NCBI GenBank assembly: GCA_003567315.1
Contig: PWZT01000026.1
Span: 32,430-96,429 of the forward strand
DNA from: Paracoccaceae bacterium
Lineage (GTDB): Bacteria; Pseudomonadota; Alphaproteobacteria; Rhodobacterales; Rhodobacteraceae
DNA: 64,000 nt
Reading direction: 5' to 3'
The position numbers and the translations under genes were made by a program. The notes under the pieces are model-generated. The model saw only the letters and a list, made by a program, of their open reading frames with translations, did no database searches and was not told the DNA's origin. This document shows, piece after piece, positions 13,490 through 24,225 of this stretch (position 1 is its first letter; each line of letters starts with the position of its first letter).

Positions 13490-15041
13490 AATGCGCCTTT
13501 GCCTCATAGAGCGTATCGACCGAGATTTCGTGCAGGCCCTTTTCGGAGGCGAACTTCTCGGTGTTGCGCCGGGCCTTGCCGCGCACGAAGAAGGGGATCT
13601 TCTTCAACTCGCGTTCGGCGCAGGTGAGCCAGATGACATTGTCGGCGGAAGGGGGGGCGGATGGCGGGGGCATCGAGCCCCCTTCATCCGCGGCCGCTTG
13701 CGCGGCGGGTGCATCGAGCTCGCGGATCTGCGCCTTGTGGCCGTGATGCGAGGGGCCGGCCTCGTCATGGAACTCGAAATCCTCGCGGAACATGGCGAGC
13801 AGATGCTCCTCAAGCCCCATGACCAGCGGATGCACCCATGTGTCAAAGAGCACATTCGCGCCCTCGAACCCCATCTGCGGCGAGTAGCGGGCGGGGAAGT
13901 CCTGCACATGCACCGGCGCGGAGATCACCGCGCAGGGGATGCCGAGGCGCTTGCCGATATGGCGCTCCATCTGGGTGCCGAGAATCATCTCGGGCGCGAC
14001 CTCTTCAATGGCGCGCTCGACCTCGAGATAATCGTCGGTGATCAGCGCCGTGAGGCCGAACTCCCTGGCCATTGCGCGCAAGGGGCGGGCCTGTTCGCGG
14101 TTGTAGCAGCCCATGCCTGCGACCTCGAAGCCCATTTCGTCGCGCGCGACCTTGGCAGCGGCCATGACATGCGTGCCGTCCCCGAAGAGGAAGACGCGCT
14201 TGCCGGTGAGGTATGTGGAATCGACCGACGCCGCCCACCAGGGCAGACGCAGGCGCGACTCATCGACCGGAAGGGTGGAGCCAGAGAGCGCGCGGACTTC
14301 CTCGATGAAGGCGCGGGTGGCGATGGCGCCGATGGGGATGGTCTTGGTGAAGGGCTGGTCGTGCTCGCGCTCGAGCCAGCGCGCGGCGGATTCGGCGGTT
14401 TCCGGATAGAGTAGCACGTTGAAATGCGCCTGACCCATGCGCGCGATGTCAGCGGGGCTTGCGCCCATGGGCGCGGCCACATTCACTTCGATGCCCATCT
14501 CTGACAGAAGCCCCGTGATCTCGGCCAGATCATCGCGATGGCGGAAGCCAAGCGCAGTGGGGCCGAGGATGTTGCAGGTCACGCGCTCTGTGCGCGCCAT
14601 GGGCCTGGCCAGAGCGCGGCAGAGTTGCAGGAACGCCTCGTCGCAGCCGAAGTTTTCCTTGCGCTGGTAGCTGGGCAGCTCCAGCGGGATGACCGGGACC
14701 GGCAAGCCCATCGTCTCGGCGAGGCCCCCGGGGTCGTCCTGAATCAGCTCGGCGGTGCAGGAGGCCGCGACCAGCAGCGCCTGCGGCTGGAAGCGCGCAT
14801 GCGCATCGCGCGCCGATTGCATGAAGAGCCCGGCAGTGTCCGCGCCCAGATCGCGGGCCTGAAAAGTGGTGTAGCTGACCGGCGGGCGGTGATCGCGGCG
14901 CTCGATCATGGTGAACAGCAGATCGGCATAAGTGTCGCCCTGCGGCGCGTGGAGCACCATATGCAAATCGCGCATGCCGGTTGCGACGCGCATCGCGCCG
15001 ACATGCGGCGGGCCTTCATATGTCCAGACGGCGAGCTTCAT
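13479..15041 (-). CDS. bchB: dark protochlorophyllide reductase subunit B (BchB)
   Basis: 520-residue subunit of the BchN-BchB catalytic heterotetramer that reduces ring D of protochlorophyllide without light. It begins [20 protein letters not shown] and has Asp36 in [10 protein letters not shown], the residue known to act as the fourth ligand of the NB [4Fe-4S] cluster. The C-terminal segment of about 60 residues is the light-independent reductase C-terminal domain ([21 protein letters not shown]). It lies 46 bp after bchN and overlaps bchH. Confidence 0.97.
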
Positions 15042-15058
15042 GGCAGGCGTCCTGTTTT

Positions 15059-15080
15059 GAGTATTTCTGGCAAGATGAAG
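15059..15080 (+). repeat. interspersed-repeat core between bchN and bchB
   Basis: GAGTATTTCTGGCAAGATGA lies in the 46-bp bchN-bchB gap on the strand opposite to the genes. Only the AT-rich core is present, without the GC hairpin arm of the 58-bp form. Confidence 0.55.
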
Positions 15081-15087
15081 GGCTGGG

Positions 15088-16847
<1,760 letters not shown>

Positions 16848-16901
16848 TAGGCCCCCCTGACTTCGATTCCTTCTGGGAGCTTAGCCTTGGAATACAGGGA
16901 G

Positions 16902-16919
16902 TGTCAATTAAAACTTACA
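16902..16919. promoter_or_regulatory. PpsR/CrtJ operator of bchF
   Basis: TGTcaattaaaacttACA is an exact TGT-N12-ACA match, 55 bp upstream of the bchF start. On the bchF strand the TTGACA formed at 16907-16902 would be the -35, so bound PpsR would block RNA polymerase. Confidence 0.85.
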
Positions 16920-17045
16920 CATCTAATCTGACAGTGTGAAGTTCTGGATTTACGGCATTTCTTGCGCGTATTTCAGGGAAACATAATTGAAATCAGATAC
17001 ATAGAGAAAGGCGTACCGGCCTTGGGTGGTCTGGGCTGCTGTCAG

Positions 17046-17063
17046 TGTAAGTTTCATTTGACA
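17046..17063. promoter_or_regulatory. PpsR/CrtJ operator of ppaA
   Basis: TGTaagtttcatttgACA is an exact TGT-N12-ACA match 98 bp upstream of the ppaA ATG. Its right half forms a plus-strand TTGACA. It suggests that the PpsR co-regulator gene (and ppsR downstream) is itself under PpsR control. Confidence 0.8.
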
Positions 17064-17160
17064 ATTTATGCGGTTCTTGCGACCCTGACGTGTAACGACT
17101 CTGGTCAAGCATCGCGCGATATGGGCGGTAAGCTGACCGGCGATGACGCGGGGGGCTAGG

Positions 17161-17958
17161 ATGGATGGGAATATGCAGTCGGTGGTAGAGATGCGCTGCA
17201 ACAGCAGCCTGTCCCTGCGCGGCTTCGCGATGCGGGTTGTCTCGGAACTGGCGCGCTCTTCGGAGAGTTGCCACGGGAGCTTCAGCCCCGAGCTTGGCGC
17301 GGAAGTCGTGGCTTACGCGCGCACGGGCGATCAGAGCGGGCTCAGCGCGCTTTACGCGCAGCTCAAGCGGCGCCGCGTGACGGCCGAAGACGTGATGGAT
17401 ATCTACCTCCCGCATGCAGTCAGTGTGATCGGTCAGGAATGGCATGATGAAGTGATCGATATCCTTCACGCCTCCATGGCCTGTGCCAGAATGCAGAATT
17501 TGTTGCGGGAAATGGGTCGGGCCTGGGTCTCGGATCGCAGCGGTCGCGTTGATGACGGGCGCGTGCTGCTGACATTGCCCGAAGGCGAGCAGCATTCGCT
17601 CGGCGCGATGCTTGCCGCGAACCAGCTTCGGCGGCGGGGTGTGTCCGTCAAGGTCGCGCTCTTGCCCAAGCCTGCCGAACTGGCAGAGTTGATGCAGCGC
17701 AGCAGGTTTCACGCTGTCTTCATCTCGGCCTCCAATGAGTCGTCGCTTCTGCCATGCGCAAGAATGGTCCGGGATTTGCGCCGTAGCGCAGAATATCATG
17801 CTCCGATCATTGTCGGCGGGGGGTTGGTTTCTTCCGCGATAGAAGGTAATGATCCTGCCCGAATCGCGGAAGTTACCGGCGCTGACATGGTTACGAGTGA
17901 TATCGAGCGCGCCCTTCATGCATGTGGGATACAGCAGGTAAACGTCGCCGCTGAATAG
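17161..17958 (+). CDS. ppaA: cobalamin-binding photosynthesis regulator PpaA/AerR
   Basis: 265-residue protein with a helical N-terminal part and a B12-binding fold, including LPEGEQHSLGAMLAANQLRRRG, where E-x-H145-x-x-G replaces the canonical DxHxxG. AerR/PpaA proteins bind cobalamin and modulate PpsR/CrtJ at bch and crt promoters. Upstream of ppsR and divergent from bchF is the family's usual place. ATG at 17161 is favoured; an in-frame ATG at 17143 would add six residues, of interest because R. capsulatus AerR is made in long and short forms. ppsR follows after 61 bp, so the two are probably co-transcribed. Confidence 0.9.
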   Translation: MDGNMQSVVEMRCNSSLSLRGFAMRVVSELARSSESCHGSFSPELGAEVVAYARTGDQSGLSALYAQLKRRRVTAEDVMDIYLPHAVSVIGQEWHDEVIDILHASMACARMQNLLREMGRAWVSDRSGRVDDGRVLLTLPEGEQHSLGAMLAANQLRRRGVSVKVALLPKPAELAELMQRSRFHAVFISASNESSLLPCARMVRDLRRSAEYHAPIIVGGGLVSSAIEGNDPARIAEVTGADMVTSDIERALHACGIQQVNVAAE

Positions 17959-18019
17959 GGGCACCCGTCGCTCTGCAACCGGAATTAACGCTGCACGACA
18001 GGCAGCAGGAGGGAAGCGA

Positions 18020-19444
18020 GTGACCTTGCCGGATCATCGAGACCTGTCTCTGCACAAAGAGATCGCAAGGTTGGTTGATGACCCCTTCACGGCCTCTGTT
18101 CTCACAGGGCTTTCCGATCTTTGTGTCTTGCTGGAACCGGATGGGCGGGTCGTCGCGGCCTCTGCCAAGGCGGATTCGGCGCTGGTATCGGTCGTTTCAA
18201 GCTGGGCAGGGCGCTCGCTGCGTGACCTGCTCGACGATGTCTCCGCCGAAAAACTGGAGCGCAGGGTCGCGCAGGCGCAGGCTGAGGGGGCCGATCAGGC
18301 GCCGCGCTGGGCCGAACTGGTGCATGATCTGGGCGGTGGCGATGTCCTGCCCGTACGCTACGCGCTCTATCTGCTGCCCGACCGCGAGCATCTGCTGATG
18401 CTGGGGCAGGATCAGCGCCCGACAATCGAGATGCAACAACTCCTGCTCAATGCCCAGATCGCGCTGGAGCGTGACCATGAGGCGCAGCGCGAGATCGACA
18501 CGCGTTATCGGTTGCTGATGGATTTCACCACGGATGCGATTGTGCTGGTGGCGACCGCTTCGGGCCAGATCGTCGATATCAACCATGATGCGGCCGCAAC
18601 GCTGGGGCGGGCGCGCGCTGATATGATCGGCAAGCCGCTGGTCGACTATCTGGTGGGGCTCTCGCGCGAGTCCATGGTCTCTGCGCTGGAGCAGCCAAGC
18701 ACCGCAGGTGCCGCGGCAGTGCTCGATGTCGAGGCGAAATCGACCCAGCGGAAATTGCAGGTTTCCGGCAAGCTGTTTCGCGCCTCGGGCGAGCAACTGG
18801 CGATCCTGCGACTGAAAGATCCCGAAGGCGGCTCGATTGGCGATCAGCGGCTGTCGGACAATCTGCGCCAGCTCTTCAACCATGGCGCCGATGCGATTGT
18901 CTTTGCGGATCGTGACGGCAATATTCTGGCGGCAAGTGAGACTTTCCTGAACCTGACCGACGCGCCTTCCAGCGCGGCCGTGCGCGGGCGGTCACTGTCG
19001 GAGTTTCTGGCGCGCGGCGTGGTGGATCTGCGCGTGCTTCTGGAAAACGCACGCCGGGCCGGGCAGTTGCGGATGTATGCGACCAAGCTCAACACCGATT
19101 TCGGCGCGCAGGTGGGGGTCGAGATCTCGGCCACATGGCTTGATGACCAGTTCGACCCGGTGCTTGGGCTGGTGATGCGCAATGCAGCGACAACCGGAGC
19201 GTGGCGCGCGGAGACAACGGGGCAGGACAGCAACATGCAGGGCGTGATCGAGCTTGTCGGCTCCTCGACGCTGAAGGATATCGTGTCCGAGACCACGGAT
19301 GTGATCGAGAAGATCTGCATCGAGACCGCGCTGGAGTTGACCCGCAACAATCGCGTTGCAGCGGCCGAGATGCTTGGGCTCTCGCGCCAGTCGCTCTATG
19401 TCAAGCTGCGTAAATACGATTTGTTGAGCAAAGACGAAAGCTAA
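18020..19444 (+). CDS. ppsR: transcriptional regulator PpsR/CrtJ
   Basis: 474-residue repressor of bch, crt and puc genes under oxygen. The order is an N-terminal PAS-like domain (to about 135), a coiled linker ([14 protein letters not shown]), two more PAS domains (about 165-270 and 280-390) and a Fis-type helix-turn-helix ([21 protein letters not shown]). It starts with GTG behind CAGGAGGGA. Only two cysteines exist: Cys35 and Cys433, the latter beside the HTH where the redox-active Cys of Rhodobacter PpsR lies. The partner Cys near residue 250 is absent, so an intramolecular disulfide of the published type cannot form. Confidence 0.95.
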   Translation: MTLPDHRDLSLHKEIARLVDDPFTASVLTGLSDLCVLLEPDGRVVAASAKADSALVSVVSSWAGRSLRDLLDDVSAEKLERRVAQAQAEGADQAPRWAELVHDLGGGDVLPVRYALYLLPDREHLLMLGQDQRPTIEMQQLLLNAQIALERDHEAQREIDTRYRLLMDFTTDAIVLVATASGQIVDINHDAAATLGRARADMIGKPLVDYLVGLSRESMVSALEQPSTAGAAAVLDVEAKSTQRKLQVSGKLFRASGEQLAILRLKDPEGGSIGDQRLSDNLRQLFNHGADAIVFADRDGNILAASETFLNLTDAPSSAAVRGRSLSEFLARGVVDLRVLLENARRAGQLRMYATKLNTDFGAQVGVEISATWLDDQFDPVLGLVMRNAATTGAWRAETTGQDSNMQGVIELVGSSTLKDIVSETTDVIEKICIETALELTRNNRVAAAEMLGLSRQSLYVKLRKYDLLSKDES

Positions 19445-19464
19445 GCGCCGCAACTGCGTCGGGC

Positions 19465-19478
19465 TTGATCTGTGTCAA
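19465..19478 (+). promoter_or_regulatory. FnrL-type site upstream of bchE
   Basis: TTGATCTGTGTCAA is one mismatch from the FNR consensus TTGAT-N4-ATCAA. It lies 53-66 bp upstream of the bchE ATG and partly overlaps an imperfect PpsR site. Anaerobic activation fits the oxygen-sensitive BchE enzyme. Confidence 0.7.
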
Positions 19479-19490
19479 TCAAAATTGTCA
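19473..19490 (+). promoter_or_regulatory. imperfect PpsR half of a tandem pair
   Basis: TGTcaatcaaaattgTCA has one mismatch to TGT-N12-ACA and is 7 bp from the perfect site at 19498. Tandem spacing of this kind is known for PpsR/CrtJ targets. It overlaps the FnrL-type site by six bases. Confidence 0.6.
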
Positions 19491-19497
19491 GTGCGTG

Positions 19498-19515
19498 TGT
19501 CAATCTTCATTTACA
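19498..19515 (+). promoter_or_regulatory. PpsR/CrtJ operator of bchE
   Basis: TGTcaatcttcatttACA is an exact TGT-N12-ACA match 15 bp before the bchE ATG; the GGAGGG ribosome site lies just between. Binding here would overlap the promoter -10 or start region. Confidence 0.85.
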
Positions 19516-19530
19516 CAATGGAGGGAACCC

Positions 19531-21231
19531 ATGCGAATCGTCTTTGTTCACCCGAATTATCACTCTGGCGGTGCCGAGATTGCCGGGAGCTGGCCGCCAG
19601 CATGGGTTGCCTATCTGACCGGCTCGCTCAAGGCCGCCGGGTTCGACGATATCCATTTCATCGACGCGATGACCAACCATGTCGATGATGATGCCCTGCG
19701 CGCGAAGCTGGCCGAGTTGAAACCTGATGTCGTGGGCACAACCGCCATCACACCGTCGATCTATGTGGCCGAAAACGTCCTGAAAATCGCGCGTGAGGTC
19801 GCGCCAGACTGCGTGACGACGCTGGGCGGCGTGCATGCGACCTTCATGTTCCGGCAAGTGCTGTCGGAAGCGCCCTGGATCGACGTGATTGTGCGCGGCG
19901 AGGGCGAGGAGATCGTCGTCAATCTGATGCGAGCCATTGCCGAAGGCCGCTGGCCCGAGGACAAGCGCAAGATCCACGGGCTCGCCTTCTTCGATGAGGG
20001 TGAGATCGTCGCGACGCAAGCGGCCTCGACTGTCAAGAATCTCGACGGGATCACGCCTGACTGGTCGATCCTGGAATGGGACAAATACATCTATGTGCCG
20101 CTGAACCGCAAGGTCGCCATCCCAAACATGGCGCGGGGCTGTCCCTTCACCTGCAGCTTCTGCAGCCAGTGGAAATTCTGGCGCGACTACCGTGTGCGCG
20201 ACCCGAAAAAGGTCGTTGATGAGATTGAAGATCTGGTGGAAAATCATGGCGTTGGCTTCTTCATCCTCGCCGATGAGGAGCCCACCATCAACCGCAAGAA
20301 ATTCATCGAATTCTGCGAGGAACTGATCGCGCGCGGCCTGCCCGAGCGGATTCAATGGGGCATCAACACGCGCGTCACGGATATCATGCGCGACAAGGAG
20401 CTTCTGTCCTTCTACCGCAAGGCCGGGCTTGTGCATGTCTCGCTCGGCACCGAAGCGGCGGCGCAGCTCAAGCTCGATCAGTTCAACAAGGAAACCACCG
20501 TCGCCCAGAACAAGGAGGCCATTCGCCTCCTGCGCGAGGCCGATATCTTCACCGAGGCGCAGTTTATCGTGGGGCTCGACAATGAAACCCCCGAGACGCT
20601 GGAAGAGACCTATCGCATGGCCTGGGACTGGCAGCCGGACCTTGCGAACTGGGCGATGTATACGCCCTGGCCCTTCACGCCGCTGTTCCAGGAATTGCGC
20701 GATCAGGTCGAGGTGTTCGATTACTCGAAATACAACTTCGTCACCCCGATCATGAAGCCCAAGGCGATGTCGCGCGGACGGTTGCTGGAGGGCGTGCTGA
20801 ACAATTACCGGCGCTTCTACATGCAGAAGGCACTGTTCCACTATCCGTGGCGCGGGACAGGGTATCGGCGGAAATATCTGCTGGGGTGCCTCAAGGCGTT
20901 CCTGAAAGCTGGCGTGCAGCGGCAGTTCTATGACCTGGGCAAGACTGATTATTTCAGCATGAAATCACGCGATGATCTGGATTTCGGGTTTGACATGACC
21001 CGCACCATTGCCGATGCGCAGCTTGCCGACTGGGAAGACCACGCCGACAAGAAACGCAAGGCGCAGGAGCGCCGCGAGGCGCTGCGCGCGCAAGGCAAGG
21101 CCCGCGCAGCGGAGCGCAGCGCCGTGAAAGCCTGTGGTGGGGGCGGGCAGTTGGAGGATACCGAAGAGGGTCTGCGCCCCTTCAGGATGCCCAATGGCGC
21201 GGTCGTGACTGCGCGTGAGCCTGCGGAGTGA
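19531..21231 (+). CDS. bchE: anaerobic Mg-protoporphyrin IX monomethyl ester cyclase (BchE)
   Basis: 566-residue radical-SAM enzyme that forms ring E with water-derived oxygen in the absence of O2. A B12-binding-like N-terminal domain (residues 1-150, GGVHATFMF) precedes the radical-SAM motif CPFTCSFC (Cys204, 208, 211), followed by the BchE-type C-terminal region and a charged tail ([10 protein letters not shown]). The ATG at 19531 has GGAGGG upstream; an upstream extension is rejected because it crosses the PpsR operator. It does the same job as AcsF under opposite oxygen conditions. Confidence 0.96.
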   Translation: MRIVFVHPNYHSGGAEIAGSWPPAWVAYLTGSLKAAGFDDIHFIDAMTNHVDDDALRAKLAELKPDVVGTTAITPSIYVAENVLKIAREVAPDCVTTLGGVHATFMFRQVLSEAPWIDVIVRGEGEEIVVNLMRAIAEGRWPEDKRKIHGLAFFDEGEIVATQAASTVKNLDGITPDWSILEWDKYIYVPLNRKVAIPNMARGCPFTCSFCSQWKFWRDYRVRDPKKVVDEIEDLVENHGVGFFILADEEPTINRKKFIEFCEELIARGLPERIQWGINTRVTDIMRDKELLSFYRKAGLVHVSLGTEAAAQLKLDQFNKETTVAQNKEAIRLLREADIFTEAQFIVGLDNETPETLEETYRMAWDWQPDLANWAMYTPWPFTPLFQELRDQVEVFDYSKYNFVTPIMKPKAMSRGRLLEGVLNNYRRFYMQKALFHYPWRGTGYRRKYLLGCLKAFLKAGVQRQFYDLGKTDYFSMKSRDDLDFGFDMTRTIADAQLADWEDHADKKRKAQERREALRAQGKARAAERSAVKACGGGGQLEDTEEGLRPFRMPNGAVVTAREPAE

Positions 21232-21815
21232 CAACCATGTCGTCCACCGCGCGCATCGGGCCGAATGCGATCTTGCAGCATTTGCCAGTGCTCGACGCGG
21301 CGATTGGCGAGAAGCTGCGTGATGCGCTGCTATACCGTGCGGGTGTAATTGCTCCGCCCGAGGACGCGGGCATGTGGCCCGAGGAAGAGGTCGCGCGGCT
21401 GCACCATGCCGTGCGCCTGTTCCTGCCCGACCGTGCTGGGTATATTCAGCGCGCGGCCGGGCTCGCGACAGGGGACTACATCCTTGCCCACCGGATCCCG
21501 AGTGCCGCGCAATGGATCATCCGGGCGCTGCCCAAGACTTTGGGCGCGCGGCTGCTGGCCATGGCGATTGCGAAACATGCCTGGACATTCGCGGGCTCGG
21601 GGCAGTTTCGCGTTGTCTCGCATGCTCCGCTTACCTTTGAGATCACGGGCAATCCGCTGGCGGAGGCACCAGCCGAGCACCCCATTTGCGACTGGCATGC
21701 GGCCGTGTTCGAGCGGTTGTTTTCGCGACTTGTCTGGCCCGATGTAACAGTGCAGGAGCAGACTTGCCGCGCGCTGGGGGACCGTGCCTGTCGGTTCATC
21801 TTCCTGCCCGGGTAA
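21228..21815 (+). CDS. bchJ: BchJ, V4R-domain bacteriochlorophyll biosynthesis protein
   Basis: 195 residues from a GTG overlapping the bchE stop; an ATG at 21237 would shorten it by three. The C-terminal half is a V4R domain (4-vinyl reductase domain) with the closing pattern [25 protein letters not shown]. BchJ was first named the 4-vinyl reductase, but later work assigned that reaction to other enzymes (BciA/BciB), so a substrate-carrier or accessory role is more likely. Overlap with bchE implies co-translation. It ends 13 bp from convergent nadC. Confidence 0.88.
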   Translation: MTTMSSTARIGPNAILQHLPVLDAAIGEKLRDALLYRAGVIAPPEDAGMWPEEEVARLHHAVRLFLPDRAGYIQRAAGLATGDYILAHRIPSAAQWIIRALPKTLGARLLAMAIAKHAWTFAGSGQFRVVSHAPLTFEITGNPLAEAPAEHPICDWHAAVFERLFSRLVWPDVTVQEQTCRALGDRACRFIFLPG

Positions 21816-21828
21816 GGCGTGCAAAGCC

Positions 21829-22677
21829 TCAGAAATCGAGCCCCAGATCGAGCACGCGCGCCGAATGCGTAAGCGCGCCGACCGAGATGAAATCCACGCC
21901 GGTGGCCGCGACTTCGGCGATGCGCTCCAGCCGCATATTGCCCGAGGCTTCCGTCACCAGCCGCCCCGCGACAGTTTCGACCGCCATGCGCATGTCTTGC
22001 GTGGACATATTGTCAAGCAGCACGACATCCGCGCCGCCTGTGGAAAGCACAGCGTCAAGCTGGGCGAGCGTGTCCACCTCGATCTCGATGCGGCGCATAT
22101 GGCTGGCCGCGTGGCGCGCCTGCGTGAGCACCTGCGCGATCCCGCCTGCGGCAGCGATGTGATTGTCCTTGATCAGGATCGCATCTGACAGCCCGAAGCG
22201 ATGCGCCGCCCCGCCGCCATGACGCACCGCTTCTTTCTCGACCAGCCGCAGCCCTGGCGTGGTCTTGCGCGTGCAGGTGATGCGCGCCCTGGTGCCTTGC
22301 GTCTCGGCCACGAAAGCCGCTGTCAGGCTCGCAATGCCCGAGAGCCTGCCCGCGAAATTCAGCGCCACGCGTTCCGCCATCAGGATCGAGGCGGCTGCGC
22401 CTTCGATCTCCATGACAGTCTCGCCCGGTGTGACTGTGGTGCCATCGGGGCGCAGCACGCGCAGGGTCAGGCTAGGGTCCACCAGCCGGAAGGCGCATTC
22501 GGCAAGTTGCAGGCCCGAGACAACACCGGCCTCGCGCGCATTGAGCCGCGCGCTGTAGCGCAGCCCGGCGGGGATCACGGCCTGTGTGGTAGCATCGCCC
22601 GAGGGGCCGAGATCCTCGATCAGCGCGGCGCGCACAAGTGGCTCGATCAGCAAATGTGGCAGGGGGGCGTGGGTCAT
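21829..22677 (-). CDS. nadC: quinolinate phosphoribosyltransferase (NadC)
   Basis: 282-residue type II phosphoribosyltransferase that converts quinolinate and PRPP to nicotinate mononucleotide with loss of CO2. Typical stretches are EDLGPSGDATTQAV near the N-terminus, RKTTPGLRLVEKEAVRHGGGAAHRFGL, and IKDNHIAAAGG. The start overlaps the nadB stop as ATGA. It is the last gene of nadA-nadB-nadC on the minus strand and complete at normal length. Confidence 0.97.
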   Translation of the reverse strand: MTHAPLPHLLIEPLVRAALIEDLGPSGDATTQAVIPAGLRYSARLNAREAGVVSGLQLAECAFRLVDPSLTLRVLRPDGTTVTPGETVMEIEGAAASILMAERVALNFAGRLSGIASLTAAFVAETQGTRARITCTRKTTPGLRLVEKEAVRHGGGAAHRFGLSDAILIKDNHIAAAGGIAQVLTQARHAASHMRRIEIEVDTLAQLDAVLSTGGADVVLLDNMSTQDMRMAVETVAGRLVTEASGNMRLERIAEVAATGVDFISVGALTHSARVLDLGLDF

Positions 22678-24221
22678 GCGTGCTCCGGGGTGTCTGCGCG
22701 CGCGGCGGCCAAGGTGGTACGCGAGCGCTGCGCCTGCGCGGGATCGGTGTCGGGGAAATCATCGCGCCAATGCGCGCCGCGGCTTTCGCGGCGCTTGAGC
22801 GCTGATGATGCAATGAGCAGCGCTGTCGCGCACATATTCGCGAAATCGGGGCAGTGTGGGTGCGCTGTTTCCAGCGCACGAATGGCAGTGATCGCCTGCG
22901 TGAGCCCTGATGCGGTCCTGCGCACGCCGACATGCCGCGTCATCAAATCGCGCAACTGCGCGACCGCTTTGGGGTCGAGCGGCACACCGGCTGGAGTGGC
23001 TTCGAGCACGAGTTCGGGCGCATCGCGTAGTGGGAGGCTGCCCGCGATATCCTCAGCCGCGCGGCGCGCAAAAACAAGCGCTTCCAGCACGCCGTTGGAG
23101 GCGAGGCGGTTCGCGCCATGCAGTCCTGTTGAAGCAGCCTCGCCGCAGACCCAGAGCCCTCGCAGCGAGGCGCGGCCCTGCGTATCGGTCGCGACCCCGC
23201 CCATATGATAATGCGCGGCGGCAGCGATGGGGATGGGCGCGCGGGCCGGGTCGATCCCTGCCTTGCGACACGCCTCTGCAACAGCTGGGAAGCGCGTGTG
23301 GATCTCCGCGCCGATAGCGCGAGCGTCGAGCATCGGGCGCTTGCCCGCCTCGCTCTGGGCAAAGACCGCGCGGGCGACGATATCGCGCGGCGCCAGATCG
23401 GCCAGCGGATGCGCGCCTGCCATGAAATACGCGCCATCAGCGTTGAGCAGCCGTGCGCCTTCACCGCGCAGCGCCTCCGTCGCCAGTGGCGCAGGGTCGA
23501 GGCCCAGATCCATCGCGGTCGGGTGGAACTGCACGAATTCCATATCGGCCATTTCGGCGCCAGCGCGCGCGGCCATGCCCATCACCTGCCCGCGAATGCG
23601 CGGCGGGTTGGTGGTGAGCGCATACAGCCCGCCTGACCCGCCACCTGCCAGCAACACAGCCGGCGCGCGTAGGCTGACAGGCTGCGAGGGACCATCCGCC
23701 CCAAGCTGCGCAAGGCGCAGCCCGCTCACGCGGCCTTCCTCTACCAGCAGGTCTTGCGCCACTACGCGCTCCATCACCTGCACGGATGGGGCAGCGCGCA
23801 CCAGCGCGATCAGCGTCTGCATGATCTTGCGCCCGGCCTGGTCACCCTTCACCCGCACCACGCGGGCAATTGAATGCGCGGCCTCATGGTTGAGAACGAA
23901 TCCGCCTTGCGCGTTACGGTCAAATGGCGTGCCGCGTTCGGTCAGATCGAGAATATGCGCGCGGGCCGCGCCCGTGACCAGCGCGGCGATCTCGGGATCG
24001 ACCGTGCCTGCGCCGGCCTGCACCGTGTCGCGCGCATGCGCCGCGGGGCTGTCGCCTTCGGCCATCGCTGCGGCGACACCGCCCTGCGCCCATGCCGATG
24101 ATGCACCTTCGCCAAGCGTTTCGGGCGAGATGACCAGCACCGGAAGCGGGGCGAGCAGCAGCGCCGCATAAAGCCCGCCGAGCCCTGCGCCCACAATCAC
24201 CACGCGCCCTGTGTCGAGCAC
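22674..24221 (-). CDS. nadB: L-aspartate oxidase (NadB)
   Basis: 515-residue FAD enzyme that oxidises aspartate to iminoaspartate, the substrate of NadA. The N-terminal dinucleotide-binding motif is VVIVGAGLGGLYAAL; further family marks are GEGASSAWAQGGVAAA, HEAAHSIARVVRVKGDQAG, the active-site HYHMGG and LHGANRLASNGVLE. It starts with GTG, 4 bp after the nadA stop, and overlaps nadC, forming a tightly coupled operon. Confidence 0.96.
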   Translation of the reverse strand: MLDTGRVVIVGAGLGGLYAALLLAPLPVLVISPETLGEGASSAWAQGGVAAAMAEGDSPAAHARDTVQAGAGTVDPEIAALVTGAARAHILDLTERGTPFDRNAQGGFVLNHEAAHSIARVVRVKGDQAGRKIMQTLIALVRAAPSVQVMERVVAQDLLVEEGRVSGLRLAQLGADGPSQPVSLRAPAVLLAGGGSGGLYALTTNPPRIRGQVMGMAARAGAEMADMEFVQFHPTAMDLGLDPAPLATEALRGEGARLLNADGAYFMAGAHPLADLAPRDIVARAVFAQSEAGKRPMLDARAIGAEIHTRFPAVAEACRKAGIDPARAPIPIAAAAHYHMGGVATDTQGRASLRGLWVCGEAASTGLHGANRLASNGVLEALVFARRAAEDIAGSLPLRDAPELVLEATPAGVPLDPKAVAQLRDLMTRHVGVRRTASGLTQAITAIRALETAHPHCPDFANMCATALLIASSALKRRESRGAHWRDDFPDTDPAQAQRSRTTLAAARADTPEHA

Positions 24222-24225
24222 AGTC

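Larger units (their letters stand above)
16848..17160. promoter_or_regulatory. divergent control region bchF / ppaA
   Basis: 313 bp without a gene and visibly more AT-rich than its surroundings. It holds two perfect TGT-N12-ACA palindromes 144 bp apart, each overlapping a TTGACA-like -35 hexamer, one facing bchF and one facing ppaA. The -10 elements are weak by eye. No FnrL-type site was seen. Confidence 0.8.

Noticed and set aside
16935..16952. Third TGT-N12 candidate between bchF and ppaA
   Set aside because: The right half reads TTA rather than ACA, so it fails the palindrome.
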